Shown here one piece after another: positions 26,167 through 35,095 of a stretch of 40,462 nucleotides of DNA (its first letter is position 1; each line of letters starts with the position of its first letter). The position numbers and the translations under genes were made by a program. Below the pieces are notes generated by a model. It saw nothing but the letters and a program-made list of their open reading frames with translations, was not told the DNA's origin and ran no database searches. This DNA is from a virus, in the IMG/VR virus record IMGVR_UViG_3300020462_000016, positions 1-40,462 of that record. One strand, written 5' to 3'.

Positions 26167-26841
26167 ATGTCGTTAGAAGAGTTAGCACAACATCAACCAA
26201 AACCCGTATTAGATGATGAAAGAAAAACATTAGTTGGTATGTCTAAGGCTGATTGGTATGAAATCGTTCAATGGCTTCAACTAAGAATGTCTGATGCTAC
26301 TAAGTGGGACGAGGTATATATTGATGTTTGGTATTCCGACCTTAAGAGTTATAGCAAGAAAGATGTTTTTAACGCTGTTCGTTCTTTATATGAAGACGGA
26401 AGAGTAAAAGCACCTGAAGGTTCGTTGATTGTTGCGAGACTTAAAGAACTTAATGTTCCTAAAGTAAGTAAACCAACACAATCTACACAACCCTTTGATA
26501 AATTTAGTGGTGGTGCTTGTAAATCAGATAATGTTGCTTGTAGCTTTTTAGATAAGAGGTGGGTTCCTGATGAGTATGGAAACTATTCTCATTATGAGGC
26601 TTGCATGACTGAAGACTCAAAAGGTAATCTTTGCGAAGAACTTAGGACATGTACTCCTAACGAAAGCGAATTAAGAATGAAACCAACAAAATCTACTAAA
26701 GGAGAGTTGTATCCTACTTTGGTAAGAATGGGATTGAGTAATGAAATGAAGAAAGCTGTATGGAAACGATATGCAAAGTATCCAGATGGCAATTTAGAAG
26801 AAATGTTAAAAGCACATGGAAAGGCAGAATGGTATGAGTGA
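26167..26841 (+). CDS. Hypothetical protein, possible helicase-loader-like N-terminus
   Basis: A 224-residue protein. Residues about 25-100 are helical ('WYSDLKSYSKKDVFNAVRSL', 'APEGSLIVARLKEL'), resembling the small helical domain of phage helicase loaders such as G39P; this is weak. The middle has several Cys (C130-C175 region) that may bind metal. I start at ATG 26167, 8 bases after TAGGAG, rather than at 26128, which has no ribosome site. It overlaps the next gene by 8 bases. Confidence 0.6.
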   Translation: MSLEELAQHQPKPVLDDERKTLVGMSKADWYEIVQWLQLRMSDATKWDEVYIDVWYSDLKSYSKKDVFNAVRSLYEDGRVKAPEGSLIVARLKELNVPKVSKPTQSTQPFDKFSGGACKSDNVACSFLDKRWVPDEYGNYSHYEACMTEDSKGNLCEELRTCTPNESELRMKPTKSTKGELYPTLVRMGLSNEMKKAVWKRYAKYPDGNLEEMLKAHGKAEWYE

Positions 26842-27871
26842 GATTGGTGACAATTGGTCTTGGGAAGAAGACTTCCAAGAAGACCTTGATAAAGGAGCAG
26901 CAGAAGTAGAGAGCTTTGCAAACTCAGAACTTGTTGTTCATGGACCTGTATTAGCAGGACATATAGAAAAGATATACAACTCTTCTTTTGGAATGGCTGA
27001 ATATCTAAGAGATAACCCAGATGAAATGGTCGATTGGAATGATGAAGAATTAGATCATGTAGAAATTATAAAAGAAGGATTCCTAAATGCTTCTATACCT
27101 ACAACATTTTTGTTTGGTCAATTTTCTGATGGTGGTAATTTTGGAAAACTTGTAGTTTCTAACTTTCCAACAGATGACGAAGAAGATGACCTAGAACGAA
27201 CTATTAATAAAGTTGGAAAACATTTAGCTAGACTTTCACAGTTAGTAGATAAAAACAAAATAGATTTTTGTATTGTATCTTATCCTGTGGTTTTTGATGC
27301 AGACCAGGATTGGGGAGAAGGATATGATGCAAACAAATTACATTTGTTAAGTATTATTTTTACACCTAATGGATCTGTTGGAAGAGCTTTTTCTACTAGA
27401 AGAGAATTAACAGAAGATGAAGTAAATTGTGAGCATGACCACAAGCCAGTGCAAATTCAATATGAACTACCAAGTGGTAAAGATAAAATGATTATCACTT
27501 ATAGAGAATTAATGAAGATGTGGAAAAGACTTAAGAGTGATAACGAAGCTATGTACTATGCAAAAATGGTACAAGCATTTTTTAAGACTCCAAGTTTTTA
27601 TACTAAGTCAGCTATGAAAAACGACTTAAACCATCTCATTGATGGAATGGGTAAAAACAAATCTTTATTTATAGGAAGTAAAAATATATTTCATAAAGAA
27701 ATACATGATGACATTATGTCTGTTCCTAGTGATGGGTTTGTAATTATAGAAGATGATGTAAAAGAATACTTTCTTGACGAGATGAAAGTTATGTTAGAAG
27801 ATGGCATGATTCATGAAGCTGACTTTGATAATATGACAAGAATATTAAAAGGTTATCAAGAGGAAGAATAA
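26834..27871 (+). CDS. Hypothetical protein (345 aa)
   Basis: A 345-residue acidic protein, mixed alpha/beta, family not recognised. It has segments 'FCIVSYPVVFDADQDWGEGY' and 'HLLSIIFTPNGSVGRAFSTR' and an acidic end. It contains no nucleotide-binding motif that I can find. ATG 26834 overlaps the upstream stop; a frame from 26816 would overlap more without a better site. It may be a maturation or early head-associated protein, but this rests on position only. Confidence 0.7.
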   Translation: MSEIGDNWSWEEDFQEDLDKGAAEVESFANSELVVHGPVLAGHIEKIYNSSFGMAEYLRDNPDEMVDWNDEELDHVEIIKEGFLNASIPTTFLFGQFSDGGNFGKLVVSNFPTDDEEDDLERTINKVGKHLARLSQLVDKNKIDFCIVSYPVVFDADQDWGEGYDANKLHLLSIIFTPNGSVGRAFSTRRELTEDEVNCEHDHKPVQIQYELPSGKDKMIITYRELMKMWKRLKSDNEAMYYAKMVQAFFKTPSFYTKSAMKNDLNHLIDGMGKNKSLFIGSKNIFHKEIHDDIMSVPSDGFVIIEDDVKEYFLDEMKVMLEDGMIHEADFDNMTRILKGYQEEE

Positions 27872-28002
27872 TGAGAGAAGCTATGTTAAAAAAAGCTTTT
27901 AGGCATTTATCTATTGCAGCAAAAATAATTGTTACATGGGATTTAGATGGGAACTTTGTTTCCCATCTTATGTCTGAATTAAACGAAACGGAGGAAGAAT
28001 GA
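27871..28002 (+). CDS. Small hypothetical protein (43 aa)
   Basis: A 43-residue frame between two coupled genes: TAATG before and ATGA after. It reads 'MREAMLKKAFRHLSIAAKII', then an acidic tail. The exact fit between neighbours is good evidence of a gene. No function recognised. Confidence 0.65.
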   Translation: MREAMLKKAFRHLSIAAKIIVTWDLDGNFVSHLMSELNETEEE

Positions 28003-28220
28003 GTAGTCAAGTATCACAAGGCGTGATGAAATTAGTTGACGAAGTTGCCGAATGGTTCGGTGAAGAGATGATGAGACTAGAAGAAAGAGATATGTCTAAG
28101 TATCCTAATGATAGAAATCAGAGGTTAAGAGAACATACCGTTATTGCAAAATCAAATATTGCAGGTCTTCTAGACGATATAAGAAGAGAGAGGCAGAGTG
28201 GAAAAAAAAGAAATAGATAA
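27999..28220 (+). CDS. Small helical hypothetical protein (73 aa)
   Basis: A 73-residue protein, mainly helical and charged ('MKLVDEVAEWFGEEMMRLEE'), with a basic end ('RRERQSGKKRNR') suited to binding nucleic acid. ATG follows GGAGGAAG and overlaps the previous stop. Not recognised. Confidence 0.7.
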   Translation: MSSQVSQGVMKLVDEVAEWFGEEMMRLEERDMSKYPNDRNQRLREHTVIAKSNIAGLLDDIRRERQSGKKRNR

Positions 28221-28434
28221 ACTGTACGAAGAGACAGGAATCTATGCGTGGCATACAAATGAAATAAAACAAGACTATGCAGATATGACTGTTGAGTTTG
28301 GTTTTCCACCTATGACTGATGTTGAAGATGCTATTAAGCAAATTAACGAAGCATTAGAGAAAAGTGGTTTGAATTATGAAATGAAAACTTGGACTATGCC
28401 ACACACAGATAACTATGACGACATAGAGGGATAA
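28198..28434 (+). CDS. Small hypothetical protein (78 aa, GTG start)
   Basis: A 78-residue acidic protein starting at GTG 28198 behind GAGAGG. It is helical at both ends ('DVEDAIKQINEALEKSGLNY'). It is the last gene before the terminase; a hairpin follows its stop. Family not recognised. Confidence 0.65.
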   Translation: MEKKEIDKLYEETGIYAWHTNEIKQDYADMTVEFGFPPMTDVEDAIKQINEALEKSGLNYEMKTWTMPHTDNYDDIEG

Positions 28435-28450
28435 GTTGAAATCTTGTAGT

Positions 28451-28483
28451 AAGGAAGTGTAGACTAAAGTAGTCGGCTTCCTT
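28451..28483 (+). terminator. Hairpin before the large terminase
   Basis: AAGGAAG (28451-28457) pairs with CTTCCTT (28477-28483), with inner GACT/AGTC pairs. It may end the upstream operon; there is no T-run. Confidence 0.45.
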
Positions 28484-28506
28484 GCTGACAAGCCCTCCCA
28501 TCAACG

Positions 28507-28536
28507 CCTATCTCTTCGGAGATAGGTGTATATAAT
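28507..28536 (+). promoter_or_regulatory. TTCG hairpin and TATAAT box before terL
   Basis: CCTATCTC-TTCG-GAGATAGG is a perfect 8-bp hairpin with the very stable UUCG loop. TATAAT (28531-28536) then lies 6 bases before ATG 28543. No -35 is recognised 16-18 bases up, since that position falls in the hairpin. It could be an activator-dependent late promoter giving a leaderless message. Confidence 0.45.
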
Positions 28537-28542
28537 AGGAAT

Positions 28543-29808
28543 ATGGAAGAGCCAAAGTTCAGCAAGCTACTTGAAGAAGAGTCGCAAAAGAAAAAAATAA
28601 TTAAATTACCTCCTTTGCACGAGAATCAGCAAACAGTTTCAGATTCAGAAGCCCGTTGGAAGATTCTTTGTGCAGGTAGGCGTTTTGGGAAGACAAGGCT
28701 CGGGGTTCAACTCTGTATAGAAACAGCGATGAAGGGAAAACGAGCCTGGTGGGTGGCACCTACTTTTTCTATAGCTCGTGTCGGATGGCGAGATATTATG
28801 GCAGCAGGGTATGATCTTGGCGAATCGATGGGTGTTGATGTCAAAATGGGAGATATGACAGTTACATTTCCTAATGGTGGATTTATTGCTGTAAAATCTG
28901 CTGATAATCCTCAAAGATTAAGAGGTGAAGGCCTTGACTTCTTAGTTATGGACGAGGCTGCCTTTATTAAAGAAGAAACATGGACAGAAGTTCTTCGTCC
29001 AACCCTTACAGAAAGAAAAGGATCTGCATTATTTATTTCTACACCTCGTGGTATGAACAATTGGTTCTATCGTTTATGGCAAGATGCAGATGAAAGAGAA
29101 GATTGGGACAAATTTAAGTTCTCAACTGTAGATAATCCAAGTATTGACCCCGAAGAATTAGAATCTGCAAAGCAAGAAATCGGTTCATTAACTTATGCAC
29201 AAGAATATGAAGCAGAATTTGTTAATGAAGGAACTCAAATGTTCAAACAAGATTGGTTTAACTACTACCAACCTGCTGTTCGGGGAGCAAAATTAGAAGG
29301 TTTTACTTATGAATTTGACCACATGCCAAAATATGCCACTGTGGACTTAGCAACCTCAACAAAACAAACTGCTGACTACACAGTTATGACAGCTTTTGCT
29401 CATGATTCGAGTGAAAATAAATTATTTGTTATAGATATGCTTAGAAAAAGAATGGAAGCACCAGATATCATTCCTTCTATGAAAAAATTTTACAAAAAAA
29501 ATAATCTTGATTGGATTGGAATAGAAAGAGCAGGGTTCCAATTATCAATAATTCAATTTGCTAAGAGAGAAGGCCTTGTTGTTAGAGAATTAAAAGCAGA
29601 TAAGGATAAACGCTCCAGAGCGACACCTTTGTCTGCTAAAATGGAAAGTGGTCAAGTGTTTTTTCCCGATGACCCAATGTGTGATTGGGTACATGAAGCA
29701 GAAAGAGAACTTTTAACTTTTCCTTTGGGAGCACATGACGACATAGTTGATACGCTAGCTTATGGCGTACTAAACTTAAATAAAAGAATAGGTTGGAAAG
29801 CGTTTTAA
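28543..29808 (+). CDS. terL: Terminase large subunit
   Basis: A 421-residue packaging ATPase-nuclease. Walker A is GRRFGKT (45-51), Walker B VMDEA (135-139) and the coupling motif STPRG (166-170). The RNase H-like nuclease domain begins near 'YATVDLATST' (about 265) and ends with 'HDDIVDTLAYGVLNL'. It cuts concatemers and pumps DNA into the prohead through the portal encoded next. Length is normal for the family. All key residues are present. Confidence 0.93.
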   Translation: MEEPKFSKLLEEESQKKKIIKLPPLHENQQTVSDSEARWKILCAGRRFGKTRLGVQLCIETAMKGKRAWWVAPTFSIARVGWRDIMAAGYDLGESMGVDVKMGDMTVTFPNGGFIAVKSADNPQRLRGEGLDFLVMDEAAFIKEETWTEVLRPTLTERKGSALFISTPRGMNNWFYRLWQDADEREDWDKFKFSTVDNPSIDPEELESAKQEIGSLTYAQEYEAEFVNEGTQMFKQDWFNYYQPAVRGAKLEGFTYEFDHMPKYATVDLATSTKQTADYTVMTAFAHDSSENKLFVIDMLRKRMEAPDIIPSMKKFYKKNNLDWIGIERAGFQLSIIQFAKREGLVVRELKADKDKRSRATPLSAKMESGQVFFPDDPMCDWVHEAERELLTFPLGAHDDIVDTLAYGVLNLNKRIGWKAF

Positions 29809-32145
29809 ATGGCAGAAAATAAGTCACGATACAGAAGAGCTGTTGAATATTTACAAAGACCACCACAGAGAGCTACAGAAGGCAAAAAAAGTTTTACTTT
29901 TAACCAGACATCAGGCTTAGATGGTACTGTATTTGGATATAATTCAGATTCAGGATTTGTTCCTGAAAAAATGCTCAAACAAATTGGAGACGGAACAGGT
30001 AACTCAGCAGTAGTTTCTTGTCTTAATGTTTTAGCTACCTCATTTGCTGAACCAAGAATCAAAGTTATGAAATATGTAAATGGTGATTCAGAGATTATGG
30101 AAAATCACCCTGTACAAGAATTAATGGCAAGGCCTAATCCTTACACTTCAGGTTCATTACTTGCTCATTACATTATCACATCTCTAAATGCAGAAGGTGA
30201 TGCTTATCTTTTTAAGAATAGGTCTAGAAATGGAAGAGTAGTTGAACTCATTCCTCTTATTCCAATGTATGTAAAGCCTAGAGGTAATGAAAAACAATTA
30301 ATTACTCATTATGAATATTATGTAAAAGACAGTAACAAAGTTGATGGAAACGAATTTAAAGTTATACCTGCTCAAGATATAGTTCACATTAGACAGGGAG
30401 TAGATCCAAATAATCATAGAAAAGGTTTTGCTCCATTAAAAGCTGTACTTAGAGAAATCTTAGGAGACGAAGCTGCAGGACAATATGCTGCTGCATTATT
30501 GCACAACATGGCAGTTCCAGGAGTTATTCTTTCTCCTAAAGATGACAGTATGGGTGGACCAAGCCAAGAAGAAGCTGAAGCAATTGCTCAGATTTATAAA
30601 CAAAAGTTTGGTGGTTCAAATAGAGGAGCTCCTATGATACTTTCAGGTTCTATGGATGTGAAAGTTGTATCTTGGTCTCCTGAACAATTAAACCTTAATC
30701 AACTTAGGAGATTGCCAGAGGAAAGAGTTTCTGCTGTATTAGGTGTTCCTGCTATATTGGCAGGTTTAGGTGCAGGTCTTGAAGCTGCTACTTACAACAA
30801 TACAAGAGAATTAAGAGAATTTTTTACAGAGCAAAAGCTCATTCCTTTATGGCAAACAGTTGCTAACGAGATTACTCATCAATTACTTTTAGCAGACTTT
30901 ACTTCAGATAAAAATATTCACTGTAAGTATGATTTAGACGAAGTAAGAGCTTTAGATGTAGATAAAGGCGAACAATATAAGCGTATGCAAACAGGAGTTT
31001 CAGGAGGTTGGATTACCGTTGCTGAAGCTAGAAAAGCTGTTGGACTAGAAGTAGGACCTGAACACGATGTGTTTTTAAGACCTTTAAACTTAGAACCAAC
31101 TGATCCTAAAGATTATCAAGATTTTATGACTAGCGATGTTGTAGAAGAACCTCAAGAAGAAACACAAGAAGAAGCAGAGAAAGCAGCTATGGATGAAGAT
31201 ATATTCGACAATTCAGCAGATGCTTTAGCAAGATCAGAAGAACTATCTTGTGCTATTGGTGTTCATACTCATGAAGTAGACGGTGAAGAAGTATTTATGC
31301 CGTGTCAAACACACGAAGATTATGAAGCAGCAATTGCTAAAGCTTTTTATGAAGATTTAGAAGAAAAAGTAAGTGAAAAAGTTAAAAAAGCTCTTAAGAA
31401 AAAAGTAGAAGATTTTAACGCTAAAGACCCAAAGTATAGAGCAACTCTAAGAATGCTAACTGCAGTATTTAGAAGAGGAGTTGGTGCATACAATACTAAT
31501 CCTGGAAGTGTTAGACCTAGTGTAACTTCTTCAGATCAATGGGCTTACGCTAGAGTTAATGCTTTCTTAAAAGGATTAAAAGGTAAATTTCCTAGTAAAC
31601 CATTTGATACTGATTTACTTCCTAGTGGTCATCCACTAAGTAGCAAAAAATCTATCAAAGGCAAATATGACGATATGAATTTTACAATTCCTTCAGGTGC
31701 TAAAAAAGAAGCAAGAAGAGGATTAGATTGGGTAAAAGAACATGGTAGAGGTGGTACTTCAGTTGGTAGAAACTCAGCAAGATATCTTTTAAATAACTCA
31801 ACTGCTGGTCCTGAAAAAGTAAGACACATTGCAAAATACTTTCCAAGACATGAAGTAGACAAAAGAGCAGAAGGATGGAGGCCTGGAGAAAAAGGTTATC
31901 CTTCAAACGGTAGAATTGCATGGGCATTATGGGGTGGAGAGACCGGAAAGACTTGGTCTGCAAAACTTGTTAGAGGTATGAACTCACGAGACGGCAAAAA
32001 AGATACTTTAACAACAGAATCATTTCAAGTTGAGGTAACAAGAGAAGGTAATATACAACCTACACCAACACGACTTGATAGACAAAATAACAAAAAAGAG
32101 GATACTTCCGTACACAAAGAGGAAAACGAACATCTCGAAGATTAA
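29809..32145 (+). CDS. HK97-type portal protein with two extra C-terminal domains
   Basis: A 778-residue protein. Residues 1 to about 430 are a phage portal of the HK97 type ('NPYTSGSLLAHYIITSLNAE', 'GVPAILAGLGAGLEAATYNN'). It forms the ring through which DNA enters. An acidic linker follows. About residues 540-620 ('FRRGVGAYNTNPGSVRP', 'QWAYARVNAFL') and 624-723 ('EARRGLDWVKEHGRGGTSVG', 'YPSNGRIAWALWGGETGKTW') are two domains seen in other phage proteins; their function is unknown. The usual portal length is 400-500. The start follows the terminase stop directly. Confidence 0.88.
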   Translation: MAENKSRYRRAVEYLQRPPQRATEGKKSFTFNQTSGLDGTVFGYNSDSGFVPEKMLKQIGDGTGNSAVVSCLNVLATSFAEPRIKVMKYVNGDSEIMENHPVQELMARPNPYTSGSLLAHYIITSLNAEGDAYLFKNRSRNGRVVELIPLIPMYVKPRGNEKQLITHYEYYVKDSNKVDGNEFKVIPAQDIVHIRQGVDPNNHRKGFAPLKAVLREILGDEAAGQYAAALLHNMAVPGVILSPKDDSMGGPSQEEAEAIAQIYKQKFGGSNRGAPMILSGSMDVKVVSWSPEQLNLNQLRRLPEERVSAVLGVPAILAGLGAGLEAATYNNTRELREFFTEQKLIPLWQTVANEITHQLLLADFTSDKNIHCKYDLDEVRALDVDKGEQYKRMQTGVSGGWITVAEARKAVGLEVGPEHDVFLRPLNLEPTDPKDYQDFMTSDVVEEPQEETQEEAEKAAMDEDIFDNSADALARSEELSCAIGVHTHEVDGEEVFMPCQTHEDYEAAIAKAFYEDLEEKVSEKVKKALKKKVEDFNAKDPKYRATLRMLTAVFRRGVGAYNTNPGSVRPSVTSSDQWAYARVNAFLKGLKGKFPSKPFDTDLLPSGHPLSSKKSIKGKYDDMNFTIPSGAKKEARRGLDWVKEHGRGGTSVGRNSARYLLNNSTAGPEKVRHIAKYFPRHEVDKRAEGWRPGEKGYPSNGRIAWALWGGETGKTWSAKLVRGMNSRDGKKDTLTTESFQVEVTREGNIQPTPTRLDRQNNKKEDTSVHKEENEHLED

Positions 32146-32235
32146 GATGTTAAAATAAATAGTACAGACAACTTATTTGATACGCAACAATACAGAGTGC
32201 TATTATTATAAGAGGTAATACAAGGAAAAAGGTGT

Positions 32236-33444
32236 ATGGATAATAAAGAGATAAAAAGTTTTGAGCTTAATATCAAAGAAGAGGGCGATGATAAAGGAGC
32301 AGTCGAAGCTGTATTCTCAGTTTTCGGCAATGTAGATAGCGACGGGGATGTAGTTGTTCCTGGAGCAGTAAAATCAGGTTTTAAAGATACACAAGTACCA
32401 ATGGTGTTTGCTCATAAATGGGATCAGCCAATAGGTAAAGGTTCAATAGTACAAGATGATGAGAAAGCTGTTTTCAAAGGTTCTTTCTTTATGGAAACAG
32501 AAGCAGGAAAAGAAGCATATAACTTAGTTAAATCAATGGGAGACTTACAACAGTGGTCTTTTGGTTTTAGAGTTGATGATTCAGAAGTTGCACCTTTCAA
32601 AAAATCAGACGAACCAGGCGACGAATATGATGTTCGCTACTTAAAAGAATTAACAGTTTACGAAGTATCCCCTGTGCTAGTCGGTGCAAACCAAGAAACA
32701 TACACACTAGCTATCAAATCAGGCGAAGATACTATTTATGAGAAAACAGAAGAAAAAAAGTATGGCTCTTGTAACCATGAAGAAGATGGCTCATGTTACA
32801 AAGAAAGCAAAAAAGAATTGAAATCAGACCCTGAAGATGAAGAATGCTGCGGTGGAGATAGCTGTGGCGAAAAAGGATCTGAAGAAGTTTCCAATGAAAA
32901 CGAATCCAGCGTGTCAGGAAGGCGTTTCTCGGAAGAAGTCAAAGATGTACTTGTTGCATTAGATGACTTAGTTGAAAGAGCGAAGGCTATAGGGTCTTTG
33001 CGTTCACAGGATGGTAGGAAATTGTCGGAGAAAGCTACGGAAGCTTTAAGAGCAGTTCAAGAAGACTTGAATGAGGCTTGGAACGAAATTGACGAAGTAA
33101 TTGTCGAAGTCGGAACAATGACTGACATAGAAGAAGAAACTCCTGATACGGAAGAAGAAATTGAAGTTGCTGAAACAGAAGAAGAAGTTGAAGCTCCCGA
33201 AGAAGTCGTTGAAGAAACTACTGAGGTGGAAACACCTGAGGTTTCTGAAGACGAAGTCGTCGTGGAAGAAGAAGCTCCTGCTGAAGAAGAAGTAACAGAA
33301 GTTGAAACAGAAGTCGAAGAAGAATCTTCTGAAGAAGAAGTTGTTGAAGACGAAGAGAATGACGGAATTGATGAAGTTATACTCGAGGCTCAACACATGG
33401 TCACTGAATCTCTTATAGCTGAAACCGAATTAGACGAAATATAA
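32236..33444 (+). CDS. HK97-family prohead protease with long acidic tail
   Basis: A 402-residue serine protease of HK97 prohead-protease type. The N-terminal 165 residues hold 'FGNVDSDGDVVVPGA', catalytic H60 in 'FAHKWDQP' and S108 in 'QWSFGFRV'. A Cys-rich stretch (about 180-215) and then some 100 Glu-rich residues follow. It matures the capsid by cleaving the scaffold. The acidic tail may act as internal scaffold or DNA mimic inside the prohead and be self-cleaved; this is inference. The family usually has about 200 residues. Confidence 0.88.
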   Translation: MDNKEIKSFELNIKEEGDDKGAVEAVFSVFGNVDSDGDVVVPGAVKSGFKDTQVPMVFAHKWDQPIGKGSIVQDDEKAVFKGSFFMETEAGKEAYNLVKSMGDLQQWSFGFRVDDSEVAPFKKSDEPGDEYDVRYLKELTVYEVSPVLVGANQETYTLAIKSGEDTIYEKTEEKKYGSCNHEEDGSCYKESKKELKSDPEDEECCGGDSCGEKGSEEVSNENESSVSGRRFSEEVKDVLVALDDLVERAKAIGSLRSQDGRKLSEKATEALRAVQEDLNEAWNEIDEVIVEVGTMTDIEEETPDTEEEIEVAETEEEVEAPEEVVEETTEVETPEVSEDEVVVEEEAPAEEEVTEVETEVEEESSEEEVVEDEENDGIDEVILEAQHMVTESLIAETELDEI

Positions 33445-33491
33445 GCTACAAGTTTAGAAAAATCTAAACTAGAAATAGGAGACAAATAAAC

Positions 33492-34751
33492 ATGTCAAAT
33501 GACATTAAAGATCTTCGTGAAAAGTTAGCTTCTAAAAGAGTTGAATTAAAAGAACTCTTTGAGTCAGTTGAAGACGGTAAATATACTGCAGACCAAAAGC
33601 AGGCTATTGCTGACAGAAACTCAGAACTCGCTGGATTAGTAGAGGAAGTAAATTTAGCTTCCGCTAAAAGTAAAAACGAAAAAGCTATGGAAGCAGATTC
33701 GCAACCAGCAGAAGCCCCTTCTTACGGAAGTGAAAAAGTTCAACCAAAATCAGTTGGTGAACAATTTGTTAACACAGCCGCTTATAAGAACTATAAAGAA
33801 AATGGAGTTAAAGGAATTGACGCTAAAGTAGGTTTTAGCCCAAATGAATTTAAAACTTCATTAACAACCACAGGTTATCCACCTGAGGTTTTGAGAGAGC
33901 CTGGCATATTAGAGTCAGCTCTTAGAGATCCAAATGCAGTTATTGGACTATTCGACCAAATCGAATCAGACCAAAATGCTTTTGCTTATCTCGAAGAGAC
34001 TACATTCACAAACAACGCAGCTGAAGCTGCTGAAGGTGCGGCTGTAGGCGAAGCTGCTCTTGCATTCACAGAACAAACAGAAGCAATCAGAAAGATTGGT
34101 GTATTTATACCTGTCACAGACGAATTGCTTTCTGATGTAAATGGAATTCAAGGGTATGTTAACTCAAGACTTCAGACCATGATGAAACTAAGATTAGACT
34201 CGCAGTTAATTTCCGGTAACGGTACTGCTCCTAACTTAGAAGGTTTATTGGATGCTGGTAAGAGCTCAGTAGGTTCTTCAGACTTCAACAGTTACAATGG
34301 TAACTTAGGAAGAATTGGAGCAATCTATAACGCAATTACTGACATCAGAGTAAACTCTTTCACAGAACCTGATGCTATTGTTATGCACCCAAGCGATTGG
34401 AATCAAATCGTAACATCCGTTGGCGCAGACTTTGCTGGAACATCTTCAGCAGGTTATGCAGAAAAGTCACCACTTTTCGTAGCCGCAGGCGGAATGGGCG
34501 CTGGTCCAGCTGCATCAATTTGGGGACTAAAAGTTATCCCTACCACAGCAATTTCCAACAACACAGTGCTTGTTGGTAAATTCGGCGGTGGCGAAGCAGC
34601 TAATGTTGTTATGAGACAAGGCATCGAACTTGCAGTTACTGATAGCCATTCTGATTTCTTTGTTAAGAATCAGCTTGCTATTAGAGCTACAATGAGAGTT
34701 GGTTTCCCTGTTTACAGACAAGCAGCTTTCCATAAAATACTAAATATGTAA
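33492..34751 (+). CDS. Major capsid protein (HK97 fold)
   Basis: A 419-residue capsid subunit. The first 110 residues are helical and charged, as in the HK97 delta domain that guides assembly and is removed by the protease. The rest has HK97-fold landmarks: 'AVGEAALAFTEQTEAIRKIG', 'PVTDELLSDVNGIQGYVNSR', 'LISGNGTAPNLEGLLDA' and 'PDAIVMHPSDWNQI'. It starts behind AGGAGAC. A strong terminator follows, typical of a highly expressed capsid gene. Confidence 0.92.
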   Translation: MSNDIKDLREKLASKRVELKELFESVEDGKYTADQKQAIADRNSELAGLVEEVNLASAKSKNEKAMEADSQPAEAPSYGSEKVQPKSVGEQFVNTAAYKNYKENGVKGIDAKVGFSPNEFKTSLTTTGYPPEVLREPGILESALRDPNAVIGLFDQIESDQNAFAYLEETTFTNNAAEAAEGAAVGEAALAFTEQTEAIRKIGVFIPVTDELLSDVNGIQGYVNSRLQTMMKLRLDSQLISGNGTAPNLEGLLDAGKSSVGSSDFNSYNGNLGRIGAIYNAITDIRVNSFTEPDAIVMHPSDWNQIVTSVGADFAGTSSAGYAEKSPLFVAAGGMGAGPAASIWGLKVIPTTAISNNTVLVGKFGGGEAANVVMRQGIELAVTDSHSDFFVKNQLAIRATMRVGFPVYRQAAFHKILNM

Positions 34752-34773
34752 ATTATCTAGTATTTAGATACTT

Positions 34774-34807
34774 GAAGAGAGCCGGTTAAACCGGCTTTCT
34801 TCTTTTT
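34774..34807 (+). terminator. Intrinsic terminator after the capsid gene
   Basis: GAAGAGAGCCGG and CCGGCTTTCTTC form a near-perfect stem around TTAAA, followed by five T. It lies 23 bases after the capsid stop. Confidence 0.88.
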
Positions 34808-34828
34808 ATAGAGTAAAATGATTTTATT

Positions 34829-35083
34829 ATGTCAGATATATTTAAACCAGAAAAGACAATTTGGAAAATGGCTGATGGAACTTTCTTTGAAGGTTCTATA
34901 GCTGAACTACCTAAATCTGGAGCATCCAAACTTGCACCAGCTGGAAGAGAAATCTCTAAAGCTTGGTTAAAAGAACAAGGCTGGAAAGATAAAAAAGCTC
35001 CTGCTAAAAAGGCTCCTGCTAAAAAAGCAGCACCAAAGAAAAAGGTAGAAACCAAAGCTGTCAAACCATCAGAAGATAAATAA
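34829..35083 (+). CDS. Small protein with histone-like Lys/Ala/Pro tail
   Basis: An 84-residue protein. The first 50 residues form a small domain ('MADGTFFEGSIAELPKSGAS'). The last 30 are repeats of KKAPAK/KKAAPKKK, as in histone-H1-like tails. It could bind DNA or the capsid surface or interior. It sits in the place often used for head decoration or head-completion genes. A TAAAAT box is 9 bases before the ATG, so a separate leaderless message is possible after the terminator. Confidence 0.7.
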   Translation: MSDIFKPEKTIWKMADGTFFEGSIAELPKSGASKLAPAGREISKAWLKEQGWKDKKAPAKKAPAKKAAPKKKVETKAVKPSEDK

Positions 35084-35095
35084 AAGGAGTCCTAA

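Noticed and set aside
32146-32235. Promoter TTGATA-N18-TATTAT before the protease gene
   Set aside because: The spacing is long and the hexamers are weak; the gap may simply separate two late genes.
33046-33396. Minus-strand Phe-rich frame of 116 codons
   Set aside because: It is the antisense image of the Glu-rich tail (GAA read as TTC), not a gene.
34774-34807. Possible regulatory RNA after the capsid gene
   Set aside because: The stem followed by T-run is fully explained as an intrinsic terminator.
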